In this document: one piece after another, positions 28,551 through 37,216 of the stretch
Position numbering within the stretch: the stretch's first letter is position 1
Layout of the letters: every line of letters begins with the position of its first letter
Notes under the pieces: generated by a model
Database searches by the model: none
The model's input: the letters and a program-made list of their open reading frames with translations, nothing else
What the model was told of the DNA's origin: nothing
From: Microbacterium hydrocarbonoxydans
GTDB lineage: Bacteria; Actinomycetota; Actinomycetes; Actinomycetales; Microbacteriaceae
Direction: 5' to 3'
Length of the DNA stretch: 64,000 bases
NCBI RefSeq assembly: GCF_900105205.1
Contig: NZ_FNSQ01000005.1
Coordinates: 310,001-374,000 of the forward strand
Position numbers and translations under genes: made by a program

Positions 28551-29246
28551 TCACGCCGCGTAGATGTCGAAGCCGTCGCGGAAGACGACGTTCTTCTCGC
28601 CTGCTCGGATAGGCAGGGGGAAGCGGTTGGATGCCGGCGGCAGCGGGCAGTTGTACTGGGCGCTGAATCCGCAGGGCGGCACGAACGCGCGGTTGAAATC
28701 GAGGGTCACATCGCCCTCGTCATCCCGCAGCTCCACGAACAGGAACCGGCCGGACCCGTAGGTCTCCGAGCCGTTGGTCTCGTCGCCGAACACGAGCAGC
28801 AGGGTGCCGCCGTCGTCGAAGGCGGCGAGGGTGTACTCGCGTCCGTCGAGCTCGAGGTGGATGTCGCCGGGGACCGCCAGGTCGCGGGTGCCGCCGTTGT
28901 CGCGGATGTGCTCGAAAGGCACCGTGCGGGCACCGGCGACGGGGGTGAAGCGTCCCTCCAGCACCCAGGCCGGGTCGTAGTCATACGTGTCGATGCGGTC
29001 GAACGCTCGGATCGCCGGGGAGTCGGCATCCCAGAAGCGGAGTCCGTACTCGGCCTCGCCGGTGTCGATGTCCGTGCGTCGGAGGGCGGTCACCGTTACA
29101 GAGTCCGCTGCGGCCTGTCGCTCGGCCTCCACGTCGGGACGCCCGCCCGTCCAGCGGGTCTCGACGAGGGCGAGGTTGCCGGTCGCGGACGTGACGGAGG
29201 CACGGCGCTCGGCCTGCCACTGGCTGTGGGATTCGCGTTCAGACAT
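28551..29246 (-). CDS. DUF1684 domain-containing protein
   Basis: 231 residues. The C-terminal half matches DUF1684: TYGSGRFLFVEL, then LDFNRAFVPPCGFS and YNCPLPPASNRFPLPIRAGEK. No signal peptide is present, so it is cytoplasmic. The function is unknown. It is the first gene of the minus-strand run with the peptide importer, 28 bases upstream of the binding-protein gene, which suggests a role in handling the imported solute. Confidence 0.88.
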   Translation of the reverse strand: MSERESHSQWQAERRASVTSATGNLALVETRWTGGRPDVEAERQAAADSVTVTALRRTDIDTGEAEYGLRFWDADSPAIRAFDRIDTYDYDPAWVLEGRFTPVAGARTVPFEHIRDNGGTRDLAVPGDIHLELDGREYTLAAFDDGGTLLLVFGDETNGSETYGSGRFLFVELRDDEGDVTLDFNRAFVPPCGFSAQYNCPLPPASNRFPLPIRAGEKNVVFRDGFDIYAA

Positions 29247-29360
29247 CGCCTTCCATTCTCTTGCATGCAGAACGCGGTGGGGCCGTCGACGTCACTCGGG
29301 GTAACGGGATACCGGGCCGACGCGGATGACAAAGCTTGCCATCGAAAGTAGAATCGCCGT

Positions 29361-29606
29361 ATGGCCACGATGAATGTCTCGCTCCCCGGTGCCCTCAAGG
29401 AGTTCGTCGAGGACCAGGTGGTCGAGCGCGGCTTCGGCACCAGCAGTGAGTTCGTTCGCGACCTGATCCGGAAGGAGCAGGCCCGCGCGGCGCTCCGGGC
29501 CCTCGTCATCTCCGGCATGGGTTCAGGCCCAGGGTCTGAGATGGACGACGACTACTTCAGGAGGCTGCGCGCGCGGGTGAGCAACGCAGAATTCGCCGAC
29601 GAGTGA
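29361..29606 (+). CDS. ParD family antitoxin
   Basis: 81 residues. The N-terminal MNVSLPGALKEFVEDQV is a ribbon-helix-helix start and is followed by GTSSEFVRDLIRKEQ, the ParD dimer helix; the C-terminal tail is acidic and binds the toxin. It neutralises the ParE-type toxin encoded next and probably autoregulates the pair. A TAGAAT box lies close before the ATG, with GATGAC about 18 bases upstream of it, so the 5' leader would be very short. Confidence 0.88.
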   Translation: MATMNVSLPGALKEFVEDQVVERGFGTSSEFVRDLIRKEQARAALRALVISGMGSGPGSEMDDDYFRRLRARVSNAEFADE

Positions 29607-29923
29607 GTGTTCGACGGGTCGTCACGTCTGCATCCGCGGACGAGGACATCCTGGGGGCCATCGACTACTACGTGCTGTCCGGTGCCATCGACGCGGCGAG
29701 TGGGTTCATCGATGCGCTGCAGGATGCGAAGGACCTCATCGCGGAGTTCCCTGCGATCGGCTCCTCGCGATTCGCGCTCGAGACGGAGATCCTCGACCTG
29801 CGTGACGTCGGGGTGAAGCGGTTCCCCTTCATCATCTTTTATACGGACGACGCGGATGCCGTCCGCATCCACCGGGTCCTCCACAACAGTCGAGACCTCC
29901 CGGTCGGCCTCGCCGGAGCATGA
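29603..29923 (+). CDS. ParE/RelE family toxin
   Basis: 106 residues from GTG 29603, overlapping the antitoxin stop by four bases. The ParE pattern is visible: an N-terminal strand, ADEDILGAIDYYV, then FPAIGSSRF and VKRFPFIIFYTDD, ending with a HRVLHNSRD motif. ParE-type toxins inhibit gyrase while RelE types cut mRNA; the sequence looks closer to ParE by its partner, but the target is not proven. The pair appears complete and functional. Confidence 0.87.
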   Translation: MSVRRVVTSASADEDILGAIDYYVLSGAIDAASGFIDALQDAKDLIAEFPAIGSSRFALETEILDLRDVGVKRFPFIIFYTDDADAVRIHRVLHNSRDLPVGLAGA

Positions 29924-30229
29924 GGGAGTGCGGCAGCCGATGCACGAATGTCGCGTCGCAAAGAGCTCCTGAGCCCTCATTTCGCACGTTTCTGGACCGG
30001 ATGCAACGCGTTCGGTCGACTCTTTTCGACGCAATGGTATGCAACGTATGCCGGTATACCATTACTCGTATACGCGCAGAGTCGTCAGTCCCCAGCTGAC
30101 CCGCGCGTGTGGACGGTTCGACCGTCCTGCGGAGAAGGAGTCAGATCCTTCTCTGATCCCGAGGGGGGATGGGGTGGGCAGCTGATCCCCAGTCAGCACC
30201 CACCCCCACACTCTCCCTCGGGCCTGATC
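29924..30229. other. non-coding region with GTATRC cluster and three hairpins
   Basis: A 306-base gap between two convergent transcription units. At 30033-30063, AATGGTAT and ATACCATT form an inverted repeat, and the hexamer GTATRC occurs at 30037, 30046, 30054 and 30068. Three hairpins follow: GGACGGT/ACCGTCC (30111-30127), GAGAAGGA/TCCTTCTC (30132-30153) and GGGGTGGG..GCTGA/TCAGC..CCCACCCC (30171-30206). The last is placed to terminate the minus-strand gene starting at 31354. A 20-base stretch at 30065-30084 recurs with two mismatches at 61641-61660. Confidence 0.55.
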
Positions 30230-31354
30230 TCAGAGCGATCGGGACCAGATCCAGAACGCCGCGATCCCGATCACGAACAGGATCGGGATCCACTGCACGC
30301 TGCGCTTCAGGCGTCGGCCCTGCTGCGCGACGCCTGGCGGAGGCAAGAGCAGCCCCGCCGGTGGGGCGAACGGAAGCCGGTCGCTCGCCTCCTGCGGCGC
30401 CACGGGGGAAGCAGCGGATGCCGCCGGACTCTCGAGCAGCAGTCGGTCGTCACGCCACCGGGCCCACTGGTCGAACTTCGTGATCAGCGCGCCGACCGCG
30501 CCGAACAGCCACGCCCAGGTCGCCGGATCCAGTGTCGAGACCTTGCGCTGCGTGTAGAGGAACACCCAGTCGTCGACGATCTCGACGTCGAGCTCTGCGG
30601 CGTTGTCGATGAAGCGCGCCATGATGTCGGGGCTGAACAGATAGAGGGCGTCGCGCTCGTAGCCCTCGGGGCAGTACAGCGTGAAGTACTGGTCGAAGTC
30701 GCCTTCCAGCGAGAGACGCTGCTCCTTCTGGAAGGACGCGGGCAGGTTCGACCCGAAGCCGTTGTTGCCCTTCGCGTCGAGGACGATGTTGGGCAGGGGC
30801 ACGTCGAGCTTCACGGCGACGTAGCCCCAGCGGTAGGTCGTGGAGTTCTTCCCCGAGCGCACCGTGTACTGGTAGTTGCCGAACTCGACGAAGCGCGGCC
30901 TCGTGCCCCGCACCAGATCGGTCGACAGGCGCGAGCTGCCGAGGCTGAAGATCATCCCGGGCAGCGAGGGTGAGGCGACTCTTCCCTCGTACGACATGCC
31001 GTTGGCCAGGGCGAAGCGGTTCAGGCGGTAGCGGGTCTCGCGGGCGCGGCGCCATCCCACCACGCCGATGACGCCTCCGACGAAGGCGGCACCTCCGAAG
31101 AGGAGGAGGCCGATCGTCGCGATCCCCGTCTCTCCGGACGTGAACATGCTGACGACCGTCATCACGAGCACCGGAACCGTGATCGCCGCGATCAGCACCA
31201 TGATCACGATGGCGATCACGGACGACAGTGAGGTCTCGGACGCCCCCCGCGACTTCAGTTCGGCGGCGAAGGCGCTGACCGCCTTCGGGTCGACGGGGTC
31301 GGTCAGCGGCGCGGCGTCGAAGGACGGGGTCGACCGGGGCTGCGGCGCGGTCAT
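30230..31354 (-). CDS. membrane protein of unknown function, 374 aa
   Basis: Two adjacent transmembrane helices near residues 45-70 and 78-100 are followed by a soluble domain of about 200 residues and a C-terminal helix (WIPILFVIGIAAFWIW). The central domain (SFQKEQRLSLEGDFDQYFTLYCPEGYERDALYLFSPDIMARFIDNA) recalls DUF3137-like proteins, but I am not certain. The ATG at 31354 overlaps the upstream gene's stop by four bases, so the two genes form a coupled pair. Confidence 0.7.
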   Translation of the reverse strand: MTAPQPRSTPSFDAAPLTDPVDPKAVSAFAAELKSRGASETSLSSVIAIVIMVLIAAITVPVLVMTVVSMFTSGETGIATIGLLLFGGAAFVGGVIGVVGWRRARETRYRLNRFALANGMSYEGRVASPSLPGMIFSLGSSRLSTDLVRGTRPRFVEFGNYQYTVRSGKNSTTYRWGYVAVKLDVPLPNIVLDAKGNNGFGSNLPASFQKEQRLSLEGDFDQYFTLYCPEGYERDALYLFSPDIMARFIDNAAELDVEIVDDWVFLYTQRKVSTLDPATWAWLFGAVGALITKFDQWARWRDDRLLLESPAASAASPVAPQEASDRLPFAPPAGLLLPPPGVAQQGRRLKRSVQWIPILFVIGIAAFWIWSRSL

Positions 31355-32322
31355 CGGTTCACCTCGTCAGACTCCCAGGTGAGCTCCGCGTTCTCCGGGA
31401 TGGGGAACGCCTCCAGCCGATCGTCCGCGCAGATCTCGGCGATGAGCTCTGCACTCCCCGCCACGATCGTGGAGTCGTAGTCGATCTCGCTCACGAGGAC
31501 CCAAGAGCGGTCGTCGGGCCACAGGATGCTGGGGCTCTGGGCCGCAGGGGGGAAGCCGTGCTCCTCGGCCGGCACATCCCGCCACGGCACGTCGAGCACC
31601 CACTCAGGGCGGGCGAACGCGCTCGGTGCGCCGCGGAACAGCACGTGGTCGCGGTTCGGCAGTCGGAATCTCGGCCCCTCCGAGATCTCGCGCGACAGGA
31701 TCCCCTCCTGCCAGGTCGGTTTGCGGAAAACGTTGTTGAACGGGTCATGGATGCTGCGATCCAGCATCGCCTGGTGCTGCGGGTCGTCGCTGAACGTGAC
31801 GAACGCGCGCGACGGTCCGTGGCCCAGGTGACCGACGAGTCCGCCGCGTCCTTCCCAGAGCGCGGCGAATCCGGCATCCGGAGTGCTCGTGTGGCCGATG
31901 AGGTGCGCGGTGACGGCGGCGAGCAGCTCCGGCGAGGTCTCGCCGTCCATCGGCGCGGTGAACTCCCGACCGTCGGGGGAGATGCGCTGGTTCCAGTCCT
32001 CGCCCGGAGGGGTGCGCACGATGCGCTGCCATTGCGCGAGGGGATGCAGGGTCGTGCCGAACGCGGATGCCGTCTCGGCCCACGTCGCGGGCGCGTCGAT
32101 GAGGCGGTCGAAGATCGCCTGCCGCTCGGCCGGCGTCATCGCGTCGTACTCGTCGTGCGTCGGCACCGGGCGGTCGGGCAGCGAGCGCACGGCCGCGGGG
32201 TGCAGGATTCGCACGTAGGCGGGGAACCCCTGCGGCACCACGACGTGCATCGTCTCGCCCCACCCCGCATCGAGCCGGTCGCGGAGCCAGTCGCCGGCCG
32301 AGGTGTCAGAGGTCCACTGCAT
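31351..32322 (-). CDS. hypothetical protein, 323 aa
   Basis: A soluble protein without signal peptide. It begins MQWTSDTSAGDWLRDRL and contains VVVPQGFPAYVRILHPA early and FRLPNRDHVLFRGA later, a pattern I associate with uncharacterised actinobacterial proteins of unknown role. It is coupled to the downstream membrane-protein gene by a four-base overlap. The start is uncertain, since no clear ribosome binding site is seen and the frame stays open upstream. The upstream spacer holds hairpin element D. Confidence 0.65.
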   Translation of the reverse strand: MQWTSDTSAGDWLRDRLDAGWGETMHVVVPQGFPAYVRILHPAAVRSLPDRPVPTHDEYDAMTPAERQAIFDRLIDAPATWAETASAFGTTLHPLAQWQRIVRTPPGEDWNQRISPDGREFTAPMDGETSPELLAAVTAHLIGHTSTPDAGFAALWEGRGGLVGHLGHGPSRAFVTFSDDPQHQAMLDRSIHDPFNNVFRKPTWQEGILSREISEGPRFRLPNRDHVLFRGAPSAFARPEWVLDVPWRDVPAEEHGFPPAAQSPSILWPDDRSWVLVSEIDYDSTIVAGSAELIAEICADDRLEAFPIPENAELTWESDEVNR

Positions 32323-32390
32323 GCGACCCACGGTACCGGGGGCCTCTCGCATCACCCGGGGACGCGGCGGAGGAAGGGGGACTCGAAGGG

Positions 32391-32454
32391 GGTGAGGGCG
32401 GAGACGAAAACGACTCGGCCCGGCTGCTCCCGGCGGATTCGTCTCGCACTCACC
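32391..32454. repeat. intergenic hairpin element D
   Basis: Arms GGTGAGGGCGGAGACGAA (32391-32408) and TTCGTCTCGCACTCACC (32438-32454) pair as GGTGAG/CTCACC plus GAGACGAA/TTCGTCTC with a small internal mismatch. The 29-nt loop ends CCGGCGGA just before the right arm, giving GGCGGATTC across the junction, as in element F. It stands between two divergent genes. Confidence 0.6.
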
Positions 32455-32528
32455 ACCCGGCGGGCCGCCCGCCCAGACGCTTCTCGGCGCCGGATGAACC
32501 AGGCCCGGACGCCCTCCATAATCGGAGG

Positions 32529-32888
32529 GTGAGCTCGACTGCAACGATCCCCTCCCTCGACGGCCGCCGCTTCCTGATGGTCTCCTCGACCACCTCCGCG
32601 GTGGATGCGACGTCACCCAGCGAGTTCGTCTACTGGGAGCGCGACGGCGCGATCTGGGGAGAGTACTCGGGCGACACGGTGACCTTCGGGCGGTTCGTCG
32701 GCACGCGCACGGCAGACACCATCTGGGTCTCGTTCGTGCACGTGCTCGTGGCCGACGGCAGCGTGGTCACCGGAGACGGCGAGAGCGAACTCGAGCTCAC
32801 GGAGGACGGTCGCATCCGCCTCGTCGAGCACTACGAGATGCACGGACTGCCGCAGCTGAGCGTCTGCGAAGAACCCGCAGCCGCCTGA
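32529..32888 (+). CDS. hypothetical protein, 119 aa
   Basis: A small soluble beta-rich protein from GTG 32529. The sequence FLMVSSTTSAVDATSPSEFVYWERDGAIWGEYSGDTVTFGRFVGTR suggests a barrel of short strands (DUF-type or calycin-like). Proteins of this kind are sometimes labelled N-acetylglutamate synthase, but no GNAT acetyl-CoA site is visible, so I do not use that name. It converges on the Lrp gene with a 21-base gap. Confidence 0.65.
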   Translation: MSSTATIPSLDGRRFLMVSSTTSAVDATSPSEFVYWERDGAIWGEYSGDTVTFGRFVGTRTADTIWVSFVHVLVADGSVVTGDGESELELTEDGRIRLVEHYEMHGLPQLSVCEEPAAA

Positions 32889-32909
32889 CGGCTCATGCCG
32901 GCGCGCGGG

Positions 32910-33521
32910 TCAGCGCGGCGGCAGCGTGTCGCGACCGGGAGTCGCCGGTGTCCACCGGGTCATGCCCAGCGGCGTCGCGAGGTCGCGCTCCGGCAGGTCG
33001 CTCGGCAGCAGGTACGACCGGCGGACGACCTCGTCGAGCACGACCACGCTGACGACCGTGCGGACCTCTGGCAGCTGGGCGATGACGCCGGTGGTGAACT
33101 CATGCACGCCGCTCACATCGACAGCACGGATCAGCAGCATCGCGTCGTGCTCGCCGGTCGTGATCGCGCACCATTCGACATCGGGCATCTCGAGCACGCT
33201 CTCACGGAACGACGCCCACGCCTGCGGGTGCACCGTGACGAACACGAGCGCGCCGATGGAGAGCCCGGCCTTGGACTGATCGACCCGCGCGCTGAAGCCC
33301 GTGATCACGCCGTCCTGCATCAGCGACTCGACGCGGGTGTACGCATTGGCGCGCGAGATGCCCACCGTCTCGGCCAGCGCGGCGATCGAAATGCGACCGT
33401 TATCACGCAGCGTCTCGAGGATTCTGTATCCGATGTCGTCCAATGGAGCGGCACTTCGTCCAGATTGCCTCACGGCTTCTTCGCTCTTGGTGGACACAAT
33501 GCTCCTCACGGACAGGCTCAT
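32910..33521 (-). CDS. Lrp/AsnC family transcriptional regulator
   Basis: 203 residues. The N-terminal helix-turn-helix (PLDDIGYRILETLRDNGRISIAALAETVGISRANAYTRVESL) is followed by a RAM-type sensor domain (ARVDQSKAGLSIGALVFVTVHP, then AITTGEHDAMLLIRAVD). It binds DNA in response to an amino acid or similar small molecule. ATG 33521 is chosen; GTG 33497 is an alternative. It is divergent from a peptide ABC operon starting at 33646 and is its likely controller. The intervening and 5' region carries four GGACA words. Confidence 0.88.
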   Translation of the reverse strand: MSLSVRSIVSTKSEEAVRQSGRSAAPLDDIGYRILETLRDNGRISIAALAETVGISRANAYTRVESLMQDGVITGFSARVDQSKAGLSIGALVFVTVHPQAWASFRESVLEMPDVEWCAITTGEHDAMLLIRAVDVSGVHEFTTGVIAQLPEVRTVVSVVVLDEVVRRSYLLPSDLPERDLATPLGMTRWTPATPGRDTLPPR

Positions 33522-33545
33522 GGACAGACTGTGATCACGTCTGCA

Positions 33546-33574
33546 TTCTTGCTGGACACATAGTCCCATACAAT
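33546..33574 (+). promoter_or_regulatory. candidate promoter of the second peptide ABC operon
   Basis: TTCTTG (33546-33551), a 17-base spacer and TACAAT (33569-33574), 72 bases before the binding-protein start. The -10 is close to consensus; the -35 is weak, which fits activator or repressor control by the divergent Lrp-type protein. Confidence 0.45.
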
Positions 33575-33645
33575 GCGAATCTGATCACCGGTCGTCCACC
33601 CGGCGTCGACCGAACCCGTGAAACTCCTCGCCCCTGGAGGCCCCC

Positions 33646-35232
33646 ATGTCGTCACGTCGCAGCACGTCCGTCATCGCGATCGGAGCGGTCTCGCTCCTCG
33701 CTCTCGCTGGTTGCTCCGGTGGCAACTCGGCGAACAACGGCGGAGATTCCTCCGGTTCCGACTCGCTGGTCATCGATACCGCGTTCTCGATCGAGACCGC
33801 AGACCCCGGTCACACGTACGACCCGACCGGGAACATGATCGCCAAGGCCCTGTACGAGACGCTCGTCGACTTCGAGGGATCTGACGTCTCGACCCCGGTC
33901 CCCGGCCTCGCCTCATGGGAGCAGAACGACGAGGCGACCGAGTTCACCTTCACGCTCGAGGGCGACCGCGTCTTCTCGGACGGCACGCCGATCGAGGCCA
34001 AGGACGTCGTCTTCACCCTGCAGCGCATCCAGGGCATGACCGAGGCCAAGCCGAACTTCCTCCTCGGCGGGCTCACCATCACGGAGGTCGACGAGAAGAC
34101 CATCTCGATCACCTCCGAGACGCCGCTGCTGCAGCTGCCGGCGATCCTCGCGAACCCGGCGCTGGGCATCGTGAACTCCGACGTCGTGATCGAGAACGGC
34201 GGCACCACCGACGGCACCGACAGTGCGCAGAAGTTCCTCGACGGCACGTCAGCGGGTTCTGGTCCGTTCGTGCTCGACACGCTCGACCTCTCCTCGCAGG
34301 TCGTCCTGACCAAGAGCGACGAGTACGACGGTGACGAGAAGGCCGCGTACGACCGCGTCGTGGTGCGCAACGTCTCGGAGAGCGCCACGCAGCTCGCCAA
34401 CCTCAAGGGCGGCGACTCGATGGTCGCGATGGATCTGAACGGCGACCAGGTCTCGGGCCTCGGCGACGGACTGAACGTCGAGTCCGTGCCGTCGGGCCAG
34501 ACCATCTTCCTGCTGCTCAACCAGTCCGAGGCCGTCGCGGGTGACCTCGCCAACGTGAAGATCGCCGAGGCGATCCGCTACGCCCTCGACTACGACGCGC
34601 TGCTGGAGCTCGCGGGTGCGGGCGCCGTTCAGGCGACCGGCGTGATCCCCCCCGGATTCGAGGGCGCCCTGGACAGCGGTGTGGAGCAGGACCTCGACAA
34701 GTCGAAGGCTGCTCTCGCCGAGGCCGGTTACACGGGTCAGACCCTGAAGCTGCAGTTCCCGAACGACTACCCGGTCGGCGGCGTGGAGTTCACCCCGCTC
34801 GCCGAGCGCATCCAGGCCCAGCTCGAGGATGCCGGCATCGCCGTCGAACTCGCGCCGGCCCCCTTCGCCACCGAGCTCGACGCGTACGTCAACGGCACCG
34901 AGGGCTTCGGCCTGTGGTTCTGGGGTCCTGACTACGCCGACTCCGCCAACTTCCTGCCGTTCGCTCCCGGACTCAAGGTCGGCCTGCGCGCCGGCTGGGC
35001 TGCCGAGGCGAACCCCGAGATCGCGGGCATCGCGGCCGGTGCCGCCGCCGCGACCGACGAGGCCCAGCGCAGCGAGGCATTCGCCTCCTTCGCCGAGGCG
35101 ATGCAGGCCGAGGGCCCCTTCGTGCCGCTGATCGTCCCCGGCCGCAACATCGCCACGGCGGATGCCGTCTCCGGCGCCGTGTACAACTCGGTGTGGGAGA
35201 TGGACATCGCCGAGATCACGCCCGCCGGCTGA
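33646..35232 (+). CDS. ABC transporter substrate-binding lipoprotein (SBP family 5)
   Basis: 528 residues with a lipobox LALAGC (Cys23) and a Gly/Ser/Asn spacer. Family 5 features include TYDPTGNMIAKALYETLVDF, FSDGTPIEAKDVVFTLQRI, and the central IRYALDYDALLELAG. It delivers a peptide-like ligand to the importer encoded directly downstream (14-base gap). It is not closely similar to the 27029-28522 protein at the motif level, so the two systems are separate importers rather than a tandem copy. Confidence 0.9.
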   Translation: MSSRRSTSVIAIGAVSLLALAGCSGGNSANNGGDSSGSDSLVIDTAFSIETADPGHTYDPTGNMIAKALYETLVDFEGSDVSTPVPGLASWEQNDEATEFTFTLEGDRVFSDGTPIEAKDVVFTLQRIQGMTEAKPNFLLGGLTITEVDEKTISITSETPLLQLPAILANPALGIVNSDVVIENGGTTDGTDSAQKFLDGTSAGSGPFVLDTLDLSSQVVLTKSDEYDGDEKAAYDRVVVRNVSESATQLANLKGGDSMVAMDLNGDQVSGLGDGLNVESVPSGQTIFLLLNQSEAVAGDLANVKIAEAIRYALDYDALLELAGAGAVQATGVIPPGFEGALDSGVEQDLDKSKAALAEAGYTGQTLKLQFPNDYPVGGVEFTPLAERIQAQLEDAGIAVELAPAPFATELDAYVNGTEGFGLWFWGPDYADSANFLPFAPGLKVGLRAGWAAEANPEIAGIAAGAAAATDEAQRSEAFASFAEAMQAEGPFVPLIVPGRNIATADAVSGAVYNSVWEMDIAEITPAG

Positions 35233-35246
35233 TCGGGAGCTGACTC

Positions 35247-36308
35247 ATGACGACGGTGGCCGTGCGACGGCAGGCACAGCGTCGCAGGTCGCCGCTCGTC
35301 GGATACCTGCTGCGCCGGATCGGCACTTCGCTGCTCCTTCTCGTGGGGGTCACGATCGTGACCTTCGCACTGACGAACCTCGTGCCCGGCGACCCCGTGT
35401 CGGCGGCGCTGGGTGAGGGAGCATCGCAGAACCCGGCGACACGTGAGGCGTTCATCAAGGCCCAGGGCCTCGACCAGCCCCTCTTCGTGCAGTACTTCAT
35501 CTACATGGGGAACCTGCTCCGCGGGGACCTCGGCACATCGCTGGTGACCGGGCGACCGGTCACCAGCGATCTCGCCACCGCCGTGCCGGCGACGATCGAG
35601 ATCGCGATCGGCGCCATCATCCTCAGCCTCGCCGTGAGCGTGGTGCTCGGGACGCTCGCCGCCTACCGTCGCGGACTCGTCACCGATCAGGTGATCCGCA
35701 TCGTGACGCTGATCGGCCTGAGCGTGCCGACGTTCTGGCTCGCGCTGGTCAGCTTCTACCTGTTCTTCCTCGAGCTGCGGATCGCCCCAGGATCCGGACG
35801 CATCTCGCCGTCCATCACGCCGCCGCCCCGCATCACCGGGCTCTACACGGTCGACTACCTGCTCAACGGCGACGGCGTCGGATTCGCGGATGCGCTCGCG
35901 CACCTGGCTCTGCCGGTGATGGTGCTCTCGCTCGTGACGATCGGTCTGCTCACCCGCTTCATCCGCACCTCGGTGCTCGAGGTGCTCGGCAGCGACTACG
36001 TGCGCGCTGCCCGGGCGAAGGGCCTTCCCGCGATGCGCGTGATCCTCGACTACGTCCTGCGCGGGGCCTCCCTTCCGATCCTCACCGTCGTCGGCGTCGC
36101 GTTCGGCTCGCTGCTGTCCGGTACCGTGCTCGTCGAGTCGGTGTTCGCGTGGCCGGGCCTGGGCACCTACGCCTACAACTCGGCGGCGAACCTCGACCTG
36201 CCCGGCATCATGGGCGTGGGTCTGGTCGTCGGCGTCATCTACCTCCTCATCAACTTCGTCGTCGACCTGCTCTACGGCGTCCTCGACCCGAGAGTGAGGA
36301 TCGCATGA
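35247..36308 (+). CDS. peptide ABC transporter permease (DppB-like)
   Basis: 353 residues with about six helices. The N-terminus has LLRRIGTSLLLLVGVTIVTFAL and LVPGDPVSAALGE, and the EAA loop is in VRAARAKGLPAMRVILDYVLRGA. It forms the channel with the next gene product, whose ATG overlaps this stop by four bases. Confidence 0.93.
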   Translation: MTTVAVRRQAQRRRSPLVGYLLRRIGTSLLLLVGVTIVTFALTNLVPGDPVSAALGEGASQNPATREAFIKAQGLDQPLFVQYFIYMGNLLRGDLGTSLVTGRPVTSDLATAVPATIEIAIGAIILSLAVSVVLGTLAAYRRGLVTDQVIRIVTLIGLSVPTFWLALVSFYLFFLELRIAPGSGRISPSITPPPRITGLYTVDYLLNGDGVGFADALAHLALPVMVLSLVTIGLLTRFIRTSVLEVLGSDYVRAARAKGLPAMRVILDYVLRGASLPILTVVGVAFGSLLSGTVLVESVFAWPGLGTYAYNSAANLDLPGIMGVGLVVGVIYLLINFVVDLLYGVLDPRVRIA

Positions 36309-37216
36309 GCCGCATCGACTCGGCATCCGGTCCCTGGCGCTTCCGCTTCCGGTGGCCGCGAGCCTGGCGCACACCGCTCGGCGTGATCGGCACCGTGATC
36401 GCGGGAGCGTGGATCATCGTCGCGTTCACCGCGCAGTGGTGGGTGCCGTTCGGCCCGAACGCCCAGGTGCTGCCGCGCCTGCAGGAGCCAGGGATCGACA
36501 CCCTGCTCGGTACGGACGGCAACGGCCGCGACATCTTCTCACGCCTGATGACGGGAGCGACGGTGAGCCTTCCGCTCGCGCTCATGCTCGTGATCGCCGC
36601 GATGATCATCGGCACCGTGATCGGCGCCGTCGCCGGCTACTTCGGCGGCTGGGTCGACGAGACGCTGATGCGCATCACCGACCTGTTCATGGCGTTCCCG
36701 ACCGTCATCCTGGCGATGGTGGTGGCGGCATCCCTCGGTCCGTCCCTCTTCAACGCCGTGATCGCGGCGATCGTGGTGTCGTGGCCGCAGTACTCGCGAG
36801 TCACCCGCAGCATCGTGCTCGGCCTCCGCGGCCAGAACTACGTGATCGCCGGTCGCCTTCTCGGCCACTCGCCGCTGCGGACCCTCTTCATCGACATCCT
36901 CCCGAACATCGCCGGCCCCGTGCTGGTGCTGGCCACGCTCGACATCGGAGCCGCGATCCTGCTGCTCTCCGGGCTGTCGTTCCTCGGTCTCGGCGCCCAG
37001 CCGCCGACGGCTGAGTGGGGATCCATGATCTCGGCGGCGATGCAGAACTTCGACGCCTGGTGGCTCGGCGTCTTCCCTGGCCTCGCGATCCTGACCGTCG
37101 TGCTGGCGTTCAACTTCCTGGGGGACGCGATGCGCGACATCCTCGACCCGACCGCAGAGGTCACGCACGAGAAGCAGGCGGAGCACGTCGCGGCGGCGAA
37201 GGGAGCGGCGGCATGA
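36305..37216 (+). CDS. peptide ABC transporter permease (DppC-like)
   Basis: 303 residues. It carries LLGTDGNGRDIFSRLMTGA near the start of the channel domain, about six helices, and the EAA loop VIAGRLLGHSPLRTLFIDILPN. Four-base overlaps on both sides (36305-36308 and 37213-37216) make this a tightly coupled operon. Confidence 0.93.
   Translation: MSRIDSASGPWRFRFRWPRAWRTPLGVIGTVIAGAWIIVAFTAQWWVPFGPNAQVLPRLQEPGIDTLLGTDGNGRDIFSRLMTGATVSLPLALMLVIAAMIIGTVIGAVAGYFGGWVDETLMRITDLFMAFPTVILAMVVAASLGPSLFNAVIAAIVVSWPQYSRVTRSIVLGLRGQNYVIAGRLLGHSPLRTLFIDILPNIAGPVLVLATLDIGAAILLLSGLSFLGLGAQPPTAEWGSMISAAMQNFDAWWLGVFPGLAILTVVLAFNFLGDAMRDILDPTAEVTHEKQAEHVAAAKGAAA

Noticed and set aside
29247..29360. A palindrome GGTAACGGGATACC as ParD operator
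   Set aside because: Only a weak, imperfect match; not enough to call an operator.
32529..32888. N-acetylglutamate synthase (GNAT) for the 119-aa protein
   Set aside because: No acetyl-CoA binding loop or GNAT motif order is visible; the name would be an inherited misannotation.
33491..33558. Four GGACA words as an Lrp operator
   Set aside because: Spacing is irregular (19, 11 and 32 bases) and several lie inside the coding start of the regulator itself, so chance is not excluded.
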